From AC-37 sp036389835 (GTDB lineage: Bacteria; Actinomycetota; Thermoleophilia; Solirubrobacterales; Thermoleophilaceae), in the NCBI GenBank assembly GCA_036389835.1, contig DASVWC010000016.1, forward strand, positions 120,610 to 184,609: 64,000 bases of DNA. Reading direction: 5' to 3'. The position numbers and the translations under genes were made by a program. The notes under the pieces are model-generated. The model was not told the DNA's origin. It did no database searches and worked only from the letters and a program-made list of their open reading frames with translations. Numbering within the stretch: position 1 is the first letter of the stretch; each line of letters begins with the position of its first letter. Shown one piece after another: positions 17,279-25,317 of the stretch.

Positions 17279-18961
17279 TCAGTACTTCCGCTCCTGCGGC
17301 TCCCACTGGGTCATCGTGACCTCAGAGTAGGAGACCTCCGGCCGGTCTCCGTTAGCGCTCAGGACGATGTGCTTGAGCCAGTCGTCATCGTTGCGCTCGG
17401 GGAAGTCGGTGCGGAACTGCGCCCCGCGGCTCTCCTTGCGCTCGAGCGCCCCGGCCACCACGCACTCGGCGTTGTCGAGCATGAAGCCGAGCTCGATCGC
17501 CCCGAGCAGGTCCTGGTTGAAGACGGTCCCCTTGTCGTCGATCGTCACGCTCTTCGACTCCTCCTTGAGCCGCGCGACGATCTCCTCGGCCTTGCGCAGC
17601 CCCTCCTCGTCGCGGAAGACGGCGGCGTACTTGTCCATCGTCGCGCCGAGCTCGTCGCGGATCTCCGACACCCGCCGGCCGTCGCCGCTGCGGTCGACGA
17701 TCGCCTGGATCCCGCGCTCCTCGTCCGCCAGCAGCGCGTGCGGCACGTCCGGCACCGACCTCGACTCCGCCACCCGAGCCGCGTGGCGCCCGGCCCGCTT
17801 GCCGAAGATGAGGGTGTCGAGCAGCGAGTTGGCGCCGAGGCGGTTGCCGCCGTGCACCGACACGCAGGCGACCTCGCCGGCCGCGTACAGCCCCGGCACG
17901 TCGGTCTGGCCGTCCTTGTCGGTCTTGACCCCGCCCATCGTGTAGTGGTTGCCGGGCTTGATCCGGACCGGCTCGCTGAAGATGTCGATGCCGGCGAAGT
18001 CGCGCGCCACGAGCACGATCTCGCGCAGCGCCTCGTGGATCCGCTTGCGCGGCACCTTCGTGATGTCGAGCGCGACCGTGCCGTCCGGGAAGCCGCGGCC
18101 CTCGTTGATCTCGGTCTGCTCGGCGCGCGAGACCACGTCGCGGGAGGCGAGCTCCATCTTGTTCGGCGCGTACTTCTCCATGAAGCGCTCGCCCTCGGCG
18201 TTGTAGAGGTGAGCGCCCTCGCCGCGGGCGCCCTCGGTGATCAGCAGCCCGTTGCCGGCCAGCGTGGTCGGGTGGTACTGGACCATCTCCATGTCCATCA
18301 GCTTGGCGCCGATCCGGTAGGCGATCGCGATGCCGTCGCCGGTGCAGATCAGCGCGTTCGTGGTCGGCGTGTAGATCTGCCCGTTGCCGCCGCTGGCGAG
18401 GATCACGGTCTTCGCGGAGAAGGTCTCCATCGAGCCGTCGCGGATGTTGCGCGCCAGGCAGCCGGCGGCGTGGCCGTGGTCGTCGCGGACGAGGTTGGTC
18501 GTGAACCACTCCTCGTAGCGGAAGACCTCGGAGTGCTTCATGAGCTGCTCGTAGAGCACGTGGAGGATCGCCTGGCCGGTGATGTCGGCCACGTAGTAGG
18601 TGCGCGCCGCCGACGCGCCGCCGAAGGCGCGCGTGCCGAGCCTGCCCTCGGCGTTGCGGTGGAAGGTCACGCCGAGGTGCTCGAGGTCGAGGATCTCCTG
18701 CGGCGCCTCCTGGCACATGATCTCGATGGCGTCCTGGTCGCCGAGGTAGTCCGAGCCCTTGACGGTGTCGAACGCGTGCGACTCCCACGAGTCCTCCGGG
18801 TTGAGCGCGGCGTTGATCCCGCCCTGCGCCGCGTTCGAGTGCGAGCGGACCGGGTGGACCTTGGACATGATCCCCACGTCCGCGCCCTCCTCCGCCGCGG
18901 CGAGCGCGGCGCGCATGCCGGCCAGGCCGGCTCCGATGATGAGGACGTCGTGCTGGGGCAT
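17279..18961 (-). CDS. sdhA: succinate dehydrogenase flavoprotein subunit
   Basis: Oxidises succinate to fumarate in the TCA cycle. The 560-aa protein opens with a GAGLAG dinucleotide motif (10-15) and has the FAD-linking histidine H41 in SHSNAAQGG. The substrate-site landmarks HPTTL and the conserved Gly-rich HGGNRLGANSLLD segment are present. First gene of the operon. A TAGAAT hexamer and a GC-rich hairpin lie in its short leader. Fumarate reduction in the reverse direction is possible, but an aerobic SDH role is favoured by the neighbouring icd and mdh. Confidence 0.95.
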   Translation of the reverse strand: MPQHDVLIIGAGLAGMRAALAAAEEGADVGIMSKVHPVRSHSNAAQGGINAALNPEDSWESHAFDTVKGSDYLGDQDAIEIMCQEAPQEILDLEHLGVTFHRNAEGRLGTRAFGGASAARTYYVADITGQAILHVLYEQLMKHSEVFRYEEWFTTNLVRDDHGHAAGCLARNIRDGSMETFSAKTVILASGGNGQIYTPTTNALICTGDGIAIAYRIGAKLMDMEMVQYHPTTLAGNGLLITEGARGEGAHLYNAEGERFMEKYAPNKMELASRDVVSRAEQTEINEGRGFPDGTVALDITKVPRKRIHEALREIVLVARDFAGIDIFSEPVRIKPGNHYTMGGVKTDKDGQTDVPGLYAAGEVACVSVHGGNRLGANSLLDTLIFGKRAGRHAARVAESRSVPDVPHALLADEERGIQAIVDRSGDGRRVSEIRDELGATMDKYAAVFRDEEGLRKAEEIVARLKEESKSVTIDDKGTVFNQDLLGAIELGFMLDNAECVVAGALERKESRGAQFRTDFPERNDDDWLKHIVLSANGDRPEVSYSEVTMTQWEPQERKY

Positions 18962-18967
18962 GAGTTT

Positions 18968-18985
18968 GCTCCGCGGGCGCGGAGC
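18968..18985 (-). promoter_or_regulatory. leader hairpin in front of sdhA
   Basis: GCTCCGC and GCGGAGC form a 7-bp perfect stem with a 4-nt loop, 7 bp upstream of the sdhA ATG, between it and the TAGAAT hexamer. It covers the place where a ribosome binding site would be, so it may control translation. Confidence 0.4.
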
Positions 18986-18992
18986 GGCGGCG

Positions 18993-18998
18993 ATTCTA
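18993..18998 (-). promoter_or_regulatory. TANNNT -10 hexamer for the sdh operon
   Basis: TAGAAT on the minus strand, 31 bp before the sdhA start, leaves room for a short leader carrying the hairpin. Confidence 0.35.
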
Positions 18999-19053
18999 TG
19001 TCAGGGCCGCGCGCGAAGCGGTCCGGATCGGTTATGCCTACCCGGCGGGGCCG

Positions 19054-20211
19054 TTATGACGCCGGGGGCCCGGCCGCGGGGGCCGGGCGCAGCGCGCGGC
19101 GCACGCGGTCCATCGTCACGACCCCGCGCAGCACCCCGTCGGCGTCCACGGCCATCACCGCGCCGATCTGCTGGAGCGCCTCGGACCCGAGCAGCGCCTC
19201 GATCGGCTCGTCCACGCCCACGCGCAGGCTCTTGGTCTCGTCGAGCAGCATCACCTGGTCCACGCTCGAGCCCCGGCGCAGCGCCTCCGGCACCTCCTCG
19301 ACCTTCTGGCGGCTGACGAGCCCGAGGAAGCGCCCGGTCGCGTCCACCACCGGGAACCACGGCCAGCGGTAGCGCAGGAAGAACTCGTCGAGGGCGCGGT
19401 CGAGCTTGGTGTGGGCGACCAGCGTGACCGGCTCGGGGTCCATCACGTCGCGCACGGTCAGGTCGCCGAGGTGCTCGCTGATGCGCGTCTGCATCTCGGC
19501 GCCCTTCGCGGCCTGGCCGAGCATGAAGCCGACCGCGACCAGCCAGATGCCGCTGATCGCATCGCCGTTCAGCAGCACGAACAGGCCGAGCCCGATCAGC
19601 ATCCACCCGAACGCGCGCCCCATGCGCGCCACGATCCGCGTGGCGCGCTCGCGGTCGCCGCTGCGCCACCACGCGAACGCCCGCGCGATTCGGCCGCCGT
19701 CCAGCGGGTAGGCCGGGATCAGGTTGAAGACCAGCAGGACCATGTTGATGATCGTGAGCCAGCCCAGCAGCGCGGCGCCGGCGACGTCGCTGTCGAACAC
19801 CATTCCGTCCACGACGGCGTCGGCGCCGTACAGCAGCGCCCCGAGGCCGAAGCAGCCCGCCGCGATCGCGAGCGTGACCGCCGGGCCGGCCGCGGCCACC
19901 GCGAACTCCTGGCCGGGCGTGCGCGTGTCGCTCTTCATGCGCGCCAGCCCGCCGAAGAGCCAGAGGTCGATCCCGGCGATCCCGATCCCGCTGCGCATGG
20001 CCACCACCGCGTGGCCCAGCTCGTGCAGCACCACCGACGTGAAGAACAGCAGCGCGGCAGCCGTGGCGAGCGTGAACGACTGCCCGTCGCTGCCCGGGAA
20101 CGAGTCCGACAGCCACCAGATGAACAGGAACAGGACGACGAACCAGCTCGGGTCCACCCCGATGCGGATGCCGAAGACCCGCGCTAGCTGTATCGAGCGA
20201 CCGCCGGGCAC
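19054..20211 (-). CDS. site-2 protease family (M50) protein with CBS domains
   Basis: About 385 aa. Several membrane helices surround the zinc motif HELGH and the NLIPAYPLDGGR motif with the third metal ligand, as in intramembrane M50 metalloproteases. Two CBS domains occupy the C-terminal ~130 residues (LTVRDVMDPEPVTLV..., LRVGVDEPIEALL...). The fold is that of the Rip3-like actinobacterial group. I chose the GTG at 20211 (VPGGRSIQLARVFG); an in-frame GTG at 20247 would add 12 residues but would run into the icd promoter region. The substrate is not evident. Confidence 0.88.
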   Translation of the reverse strand: MPGGRSIQLARVFGIRIGVDPSWFVVLFLFIWWLSDSFPGSDGQSFTLATAAALLFFTSVVLHELGHAVVAMRSGIGIAGIDLWLFGGLARMKSDTRTPGQEFAVAAAGPAVTLAIAAGCFGLGALLYGADAVVDGMVFDSDVAGAALLGWLTIINMVLLVFNLIPAYPLDGGRIARAFAWWRSGDRERATRIVARMGRAFGWMLIGLGLFVLLNGDAISGIWLVAVGFMLGQAAKGAEMQTRISEHLGDLTVRDVMDPEPVTLVAHTKLDRALDEFFLRYRWPWFPVVDATGRFLGLVSRQKVEEVPEALRRGSSVDQVMLLDETKSLRVGVDEPIEALLGSEALQQIGAVMAVDADGVLRGVVTMDRVRRALRPAPAAGPPAS

Positions 20212-20261
20212 CAACCAATCCTGCCAGACATAATGGCCCGCCCCCACAGAAAGGACGGACG

Positions 20262-21356
20262 TTGGCCTACCGCGTGACCTTCATACCCGGCGACGGGACC
20301 GGCCCCGAGATCTCGGAGGCGGTGCGACGCGTCCTCGAGGGGACGGGGGTGGAGTTCGACTGGGACTTCCAGGATGCCGGCGCCGACGTCTACGAGGCGG
20401 AGGGCACCCCGCTGCCCGACCGCGTGCTCGATTCGATCCGCGAGCGCAAGCTCGCCATCAAGGGCCCGATCACCACCCCGGTCGGCTCGGGCTTCCGCTC
20501 GATCAACGTGGCGCTGCGCAAGGAGCTCGACCTGCACGCGTGCCTGCGCCCCTGCAAGGCGTACGAGGGCGTGCGCACGCGCTTCCCGGAGACCGACGTG
20601 GTGATCGTGCGTGAGAACCACGAGGACCTCTACGCCGGGGTCGAGTACGAGCTCGGCGACGAGAAGACCGACACTCTTCGCAAGTGCATCGCCGACACCG
20701 AGGGCACGCAGCTGCGCGAGGACATCGGGATCACCATCAAGGCGATCTCCGTGTTCGGCACCAAGCGCATCGTGCGCGAGGCGTTCGAGTACGCGAAGGC
20801 CTACGGGCGGTCGAAGGTGACCGCTGTGCACAAGGCCAACATCATGAAGCACACCGATGGTCTATTTCTCCGGACCGCTCAAGAAGTTGCACAGGAGGAG
20901 TATCCCGACATCGAGTTCGAGGAACGGATCGTGGACAACCTGTGCAACCAGCTCGTGTCACGTCCGGAGGAGTACGACGTGCTCGTTCTCCCGAATCTCT
21001 ACGGCGACATCGTCTCCGACCTGGCCGCCGGGATGATCGGTGGACTCGGTTTGGCGCCCGGCGCCAATGTGGGTGAGCAATACGCCGTATTCGAGGCAAC
21101 GCACGGCTCGGCGCCCAAGTACAAGGGTCAGAACAAGGTGAACCCGATGGCGCTGATGCTCTCGGGTGTGATGCTGCTGCGCCACATCCAGGAGCTCGAC
21201 GCCGCCGAGCGGCTCGAGAACGCGATCGCGGAGGTGATCCGCAAGGGCGAGAAGGTCACCTATGACATGAAGCCATCGCGCGACGACCCAACGGCGGTCG
21301 GCACGTCCGACGTCGCCGACGCGGTCATCGAGGAGATGGAGAGGGTTGCGGCCTGA
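20262..21356 (+). CDS. icd: NAD(P)-dependent isocitrate dehydrogenase (isocitrate/isopropylmalate family)
   Basis: 364 aa starting at a TTG with a good AAGGACGG ribosome site. The family signature runs through IPGDGTGPEIS (8-18), the arginine-containing substrate loop, AVHKANIMKHTDG and NLYGDIVSDLAAG. The size and the immediate TCA neighbours (sdh, mdh) favour NAD-linked isocitrate dehydrogenase over isopropylmalate or homoisocitrate dehydrogenase. Bases ~20850-21110 are clearly less GC-rich and use AT-ending codons unlike the rest of the gene. Confidence 0.88.
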   Translation: MAYRVTFIPGDGTGPEISEAVRRVLEGTGVEFDWDFQDAGADVYEAEGTPLPDRVLDSIRERKLAIKGPITTPVGSGFRSINVALRKELDLHACLRPCKAYEGVRTRFPETDVVIVRENHEDLYAGVEYELGDEKTDTLRKCIADTEGTQLREDIGITIKAISVFGTKRIVREAFEYAKAYGRSKVTAVHKANIMKHTDGLFLRTAQEVAQEEYPDIEFEERIVDNLCNQLVSRPEEYDVLVLPNLYGDIVSDLAAGMIGGLGLAPGANVGEQYAVFEATHGSAPKYKGQNKVNPMALMLSGVMLLRHIQELDAAERLENAIAEVIRKGEKVTYDMKPSRDDPTAVGTSDVADAVIEEMERVAA

Positions 21357-21359
21357 CGA

Positions 21360-21758
21360 TCAGCCCGCCGAGAAGCCCCTGCCTTCCTTCTTGACCGCGC
21401 CCTCGCTCTGCAGGTTGCCGACGACCCGGTACAGGTAGTTCTTCTGCTTCATGCCCAGCTTGTCGCCGATCTCCGACACCGAGATGCCCGGGTTCTCGCG
21501 GATCACGCCGAGGACCTGGTCCGCCCGGTTCGCCCCACCGCGCCCGCGGCGCCGGCGGCGGCCGTTGCCGCTGCTCGCGCGGCGCGTGGACGAGGCGCTG
21601 CCCGGCGGGCGCCCGGGACCGCGGCGGCGCGGCGCGGTGCCCACGCCGTCGAGCGCCTGCTTGGCCTTCTCGAGCTGGAGGTACTCCTCATGCAGCGGAC
21701 GCAGCTCCTTGAGGCGCTTGTCGATCGCGTTCCGCTGCTCCGTCAGAAAGTCAGCCAT
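21360..21758 (-). CDS. AT-hook / winged-helix DNA-binding protein
   Basis: 132 aa in three parts. An N-terminal charged coiled-coil-like helix (1-37) is followed by a basic linker holding an AT-hook core (RRRGPGRPPGS) and an Arg-rich stretch. A winged helix of MarR/IclR type closes the protein (~80-130, NPGISVSEIGDKLGMKQKNYLYRVV). A GGAAGGAG ribosome site precedes the ATG. It is divergent from mdh with 31 bp between the starts and lies between two TCA genes, so it may regulate them. No exact family name is claimed. Confidence 0.8.
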   Translation of the reverse strand: MADFLTEQRNAIDKRLKELRPLHEEYLQLEKAKQALDGVGTAPRRRGPGRPPGSASSTRRASSGNGRRRRRGRGGANRADQVLGVIRENPGISVSEIGDKLGMKQKNYLYRVVGNLQSEGAVKKEGRGFSAG

Positions 21759-21789
21759 CTAAGGCTCCTTCCGTGGAAAGGTGAGTTAA

Positions 21790-22722
21790 ATGAGTAGAAA
21801 GAAGATAACCGTAGTAGGTGCAGGCAATGTGGGTGCAACAACTGCACAGCGTCTTGCGGAACGTGATTACGCGGACGTGGTGTTGGTGGACATCGTCGAG
21901 GGGATGCCGCAGGGCAAGGCGCTCGACCTCAACCAGTCGGGCCCGGTCGTCGGCTACGAGCCGAACGTGGTCGGCACGAACGGCTACGAGGAGACCGCCG
22001 GCTCCGACATCGTGGTGATCACCTCCGGGTTCCCGCGCCAGCCCGGCATGAGCCGCGACGACCTCCTCGCGAAGAACAAGGAGATCGTGGGTGGTGTTGC
22101 GTCTCAGGTGAAGGACCGTTCACCCGACGCCATCGTGATCGTGGTGACCAACCCGCTCGACGCGATGTGTCACGTCGCGTATGACGCCACCCAGTTCCCG
22201 CGCCAGCGCGTGATCGGCATGGCGGGGATCCTCGACTCGGCGCGCTTTCGCACGTTCCTCGCGTGGGAGCTCGGCGTGTCGGTGCGCGACGTCACCGGCT
22301 TCGTCCTCGGCGGCCACGGCGACACGATGGTCCCGGTGGTCTCCTACACCAACGTGGCCGGCGTGCCGGTCCGCCAGAAGATCGCCGACGACCGCCTCGA
22401 GGAGATCGTGCAGCGCACGCGCGACGGCGGCGCCGAGGTGGTCAAGCTGCTCCAGAAGGGCTCGGCGTTCTACGCGCCCTCGGCGGCCACGGCCGAGATG
22501 GTCGACTCGATCGTCTTCGACCAGAAGCGGGTACTGCCGTGCGCGGCGCTCTGCCAGGGGGAGTTCGGCATCGACGGCCTGTTCGTGGGCGTGCCGGTGC
22601 GCCTGGGCGCAGAGGGCATCGAGGAGATCGTCGAGATCGACCTCGACGAGGCCGAGAAGGGGGAGCTTCAGAACTCTGCGAACGCGGTGCAGGAGCTGGT
22701 CGAAGCTCTGAAGAACGTCTGA
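21790..22722 (+). CDS. mdh: malate dehydrogenase (lactate-dehydrogenase-like type)
   Basis: 310 aa. GAGNVGATTAQ forms the NAD loop (7-17), followed by the substrate-binding region with Arg residues (GFPRQPGMSR), NPLDAM, and the catalytic His in GGHGDTMVP. It is the LDH-like MDH type common in Gram-positive bacteria and converts malate to oxaloacetate. The ATG has an AGGTGAG ribosome site. The first ~100 bp are unusually AT-rich for this chromosome. It completes the sdh-icd-mdh block. Confidence 0.95.
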   Translation: MSRKKITVVGAGNVGATTAQRLAERDYADVVLVDIVEGMPQGKALDLNQSGPVVGYEPNVVGTNGYEETAGSDIVVITSGFPRQPGMSRDDLLAKNKEIVGGVASQVKDRSPDAIVIVVTNPLDAMCHVAYDATQFPRQRVIGMAGILDSARFRTFLAWELGVSVRDVTGFVLGGHGDTMVPVVSYTNVAGVPVRQKIADDRLEEIVQRTRDGGAEVVKLLQKGSAFYAPSAATAEMVDSIVFDQKRVLPCAALCQGEFGIDGLFVGVPVRLGAEGIEEIVEIDLDEAEKGELQNSANAVQELVEALKNV

Positions 22723-22726
22723 CGTC

Positions 22727-22732
22727 TACGTT
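22727..22732 (+). promoter_or_regulatory. TANNNT -10 hexamer for the GT2 gene
   Basis: TACGTT ends 6 bp before the GTG start and lies 4 bp after the mdh stop. Confidence 0.35.
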
Positions 22733-22738
22733 GAGGGC

Positions 22739-23545
22739 GTGGCTCGGGCCGCGCCCCTCACGACCGTCCTCATGCCCGCCTACGACGCGGAGGCCACCAT
22801 CCGCGAGGCGGTCGAGAGCGCCCTGGCGCAGACCGAGGAGCGGATCGAGGTGTGCGTGGTGGACGACCACTCGCGCACCCCGGTCGGCGAGGTGCTGGGC
22901 GACGTCCGCGACCCGCGCCTGCGGGTGATCCGCCACGAGCGCAACCGCGGCACGCCGGCCGCGCGCAACACCGGGCTGGCGGCCGCCCGCAGCCCGTTCG
23001 TCTCGCAGCTCGACGCCGACGACGCGTGGGAGCCCAACTACGTCGAGCGGATCCTGCCGTGCTTCGAGGACCCGGCCGTCGGGCTCGCGTACTCGAACAC
23101 CCACATCGTCGGACACCCGACCGGCCACGACGACTACATCGGCGACCCGGCGCCGCACCCGATCGACACGTTCCCGAAGTTCGCCGAGCAGAACCCGGCC
23201 GCGGCGCTCACCGTCACGATGCGCACCGGGGCGGTGCGCGCGGTCGGCGGCTACGCCACCTGGCTGTGGTGCACTAGCGACTACCAGCTCTACGCGAAGC
23301 TGATCGCGGCCGGCTGGCGCTTCGCCTACGTGCACGAGCAGCTCGCCCGCTACCGCTGGCCGGAGCCGACCCGGGGGAAGAGCTTCGACACCGAGCGCCT
23401 CGAGCGCTCCGTGCTCAAGCAGTGGATCGCGTTCGTCATGCGCCACCCGCTCACGCCGGGCCCGCGCCGGCAGGTGCGCGTCAGGCTGCGGCGGGAGGCC
23501 GAGCGAGCCGCTCTGCGCGCGCGCTGTGCCATCCGGGCCAGCTGA
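22739..23545 (+). CDS. family 2 glycosyltransferase
   Basis: 268 aa. The GT-A fold is shown by the N-terminal TVLMPAYDAEATI strand, VVDDHS, RNTGLAAA and the metal-binding LDADDAW motif; a WLWCTSDYQLYAKL segment carries the likely catalytic acid region. No membrane segment is present. It probably transfers a sugar in cell-envelope or exopolysaccharide assembly. Its 3' end overlaps the convergent aminotransferase gene by 65 bp. Acceptor and donor are unknown. Confidence 0.88.
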   Translation: MARAAPLTTVLMPAYDAEATIREAVESALAQTEERIEVCVVDDHSRTPVGEVLGDVRDPRLRVIRHERNRGTPAARNTGLAAARSPFVSQLDADDAWEPNYVERILPCFEDPAVGLAYSNTHIVGHPTGHDDYIGDPAPHPIDTFPKFAEQNPAAALTVTMRTGAVRAVGGYATWLWCTSDYQLYAKLIAAGWRFAYVHEQLARYRWPEPTRGKSFDTERLERSVLKQWIAFVMRHPLTPGPRRQVRVRLRREAERAALRARCAIRAS

Positions 23546-24584
23546 GCACGACCTCGATCACGCGGCTCACCTCGGCGTCGCTGAGCGTCGGATGCAGCGG
23601 GAGCGTGGTGGCGCGCCGCCCGAGCCCGACCGCGCGCGGGGCGTCCGGCCCCCGGCCCGACCACGCCGGCTGCTCGGGGAGCGCGGGGTAGTACGCCGCG
23701 GTGTCCACGCCCGCGCCTGCGCAGTGGGCGCGCAGGGCGTCGCGGTCGTCGGGCAGCAGCACGAACATGTGCCAGGCGTCACGCGCGGCGCGCGGAACCT
23801 GTGGAAGGCCCTCGAACGCCGCGGCGTAGGCCTGGCCGACCTCGCGGCGGCGGGCCGCCCAGCCGTCGACGAACGGCAGCAGCGCCGTGCCCATCGCGGC
23901 CGTGGGCGCGGTCATGAACGCGCGCAGCCCGCGCCGGCTCACCTGGCTGCGCTCGCCCGGGCCGAAGCTGAGGCCGTGCTGGGCCACGCGGCGCGCCTCG
24001 TCGGCGAGGCCGGGGTCGGAGCACGCGATCGCCCCGCCCTGGCCGAGCGGCAGGCTCTTCACGGCGTGGAACGAGAAGCAGGTGGCCGCCGCGCGCGGGT
24101 CGTGGCCGTGCTCGAGCGTCTGGGCCGCGTCGACGACGACCGTGGCGCGGGCGCGCTCGGCGACGTCGAAGACGCGAGCGTCGAACGCGTTGCCGTAGAG
24201 CCCGACCGGCACCACCGCGGACGGCGCGTGGGTCGCGGCGAGCGCGCGCTCGACCGCGTCCGGCGCGACGCAGGCGTGCCCGTCAACGTCGACGAGGACG
24301 GACTCCGCCCCGGCGACCTCCGGGGCGTTGGCGGTCGCGTTCCAGGTGAGCGCCGGCACGACGGCCCGCTGCGGCGCGAGCACCGACAGCGCCACGATCA
24401 GGGCGTCGGTGCACGACGAGGTGGCGACCACGTGCTCGGGCGCGAGCCCCAGCCGCTCCGCCAGCGCTCGCTCGAGCGCGGCCACCTCTGGGCCCTGGGT
24501 GGCGTGGCCGTCGCGATAGGCGCGGCTCATCGCCTCGAGCCCGCGCGGCAGCTCGGCCGGGGGCCGGAAGTAGGGGACGCGCAC
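23481..24584 (-). CDS. DegT/DnrJ/EryC1/StrS-type sugar aminotransferase
   Basis: 367-aa PLP enzyme that would transaminate a nucleotide-linked keto sugar. Landmarks are GHATQGPEVAALE, SSCTDAL (cofactor phosphate), VVDAAQ (the Asp that holds the pyridine ring) and SFHAVKSLPLGQGG with the Schiff-base Lys. Next to it lie a divergent NeuD/PglD-like acyltransferase and a GT2. Together they suggest synthesis and transfer of an N-acylated amino sugar; the acceptor and exact sugar are not known. Confidence 0.88.
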   Translation of the reverse strand: MRVPYFRPPAELPRGLEAMSRAYRDGHATQGPEVAALERALAERLGLAPEHVVATSSCTDALIVALSVLAPQRAVVPALTWNATANAPEVAGAESVLVDVDGHACVAPDAVERALAATHAPSAVVPVGLYGNAFDARVFDVAERARATVVVDAAQTLEHGHDPRAAATCFSFHAVKSLPLGQGGAIACSDPGLADEARRVAQHGLSFGPGERSQVSRRGLRAFMTAPTAAMGTALLPFVDGWAARRREVGQAYAAAFEGLPQVPRAARDAWHMFVLLPDDRDALRAHCAGAGVDTAAYYPALPEQPAWSGRGPDAPRAVGLGRRATTLPLHPTLSDAEVSRVIEVVLSWPGWHSARAERLARPPAAA

Positions 24585-24595
24585 GCCGGCGACTC

Positions 24596-24601
24596 TACAT
24601 T
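24596..24601 (+). promoter_or_regulatory. TANNNT -10 hexamer for the NeuD-like gene
   Basis: TACATT ends 6 bp before the ATG; no ribosome binding site is present. Confidence 0.4.
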
Positions 24602-24607
24602 CGCACG

Positions 24608-25261
24608 ATGCGCAAGCTGCTCATATGCGGCACCCGGACGTTCGCCGAGGAGGTGGCCGACCTCGCCGGCGCCGCGGGCGACCACGAGGTCGTCGGCTTC
24701 GTCGAGAACGAGGAGCGGGCCCGCTGCGCGCAGACGCTCGCGGGGCTGCCGATCCGCTGGATCGGGGACCTCGCCGGGGACGACCTCGGCGCCCTCGCCG
24801 AGACCCACAGCGCGGTCTGCGCGCTCGCGACCACCCGTCGCAGCCGCTTCACCGAGCAGGTGGCGGAGCTGGGCCTGCCGTTCGCCACGCTCGTGCACCC
24901 GGCCGCCCACGTCTCGGCCAGCAGCACGCTCGGGGAGGGGACCATCGCGAGCCCCGGCACGATCGTCGCGGCGCACACGCGGGTGGGTCGCCACGCGATC
25001 CTCAACCGCGGCGTGCTGATCGGCCACCACACCACGATCGGCGACCACTGCACGCTCAACCCCGGCGCGAACGTCGCGGGCAAGGTCACGATCGATGACG
25101 AGGTCTCGATCGGGATGGGGGCCAACGTCCTCGGCGACCTCCACGTCGGCTACGGGGCGGTGATCGGAGCGGGGGCGGTGGTCACGAAGGACGTGCCGGA
25201 GCGCGCCGTGGTGTTGGGAGTGCCGGCCCGCCCCGTCGAGGGCCGGAGCGGGCCGCGCTGA
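24608..25261 (+). CDS. NeuD/PglD-type sugar O/N-acyltransferase
   Basis: 217 aa. A small Rossmann-like N-terminal domain (1-90, ICGTRTFAEEV) is followed by a left-handed beta-helix of hexapeptide repeats (~100-210). GHHTTIGDH includes the probable catalytic His. This is the layout of PglD/NeuD acetyltransferases that use acetyl-CoA on amino sugars or sialic-acid-like sugars. It is divergent from the DegT aminotransferase with 23 bp between the starts, an arrangement that parallels the PglE/PglD pair. Confidence 0.88.
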   Translation: MRKLLICGTRTFAEEVADLAGAAGDHEVVGFVENEERARCAQTLAGLPIRWIGDLAGDDLGALAETHSAVCALATTRRSRFTEQVAELGLPFATLVHPAAHVSASSTLGEGTIASPGTIVAAHTRVGRHAILNRGVLIGHHTTIGDHCTLNPGANVAGKVTIDDEVSIGMGANVLGDLHVGYGAVIGAGAVVTKDVPERAVVLGVPARPVEGRSGPR

Positions 25262-25317
25262 CGGATCCCGCTGGCGCGAGCCTGCGACAGCGGGCTGATA
25301 CAACCAGGCAGCGGCTG

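Noticed and set aside
16316..19372. 1018-codon open frame on the plus strand opposite sdhB/sdhA and the M50 gene
   Set aside because: It is the antisense shadow of highly conserved genes, with a composition (Val/Leu/Arg/Asp/His bias) typical of reversed GC-rich codons and no domain.
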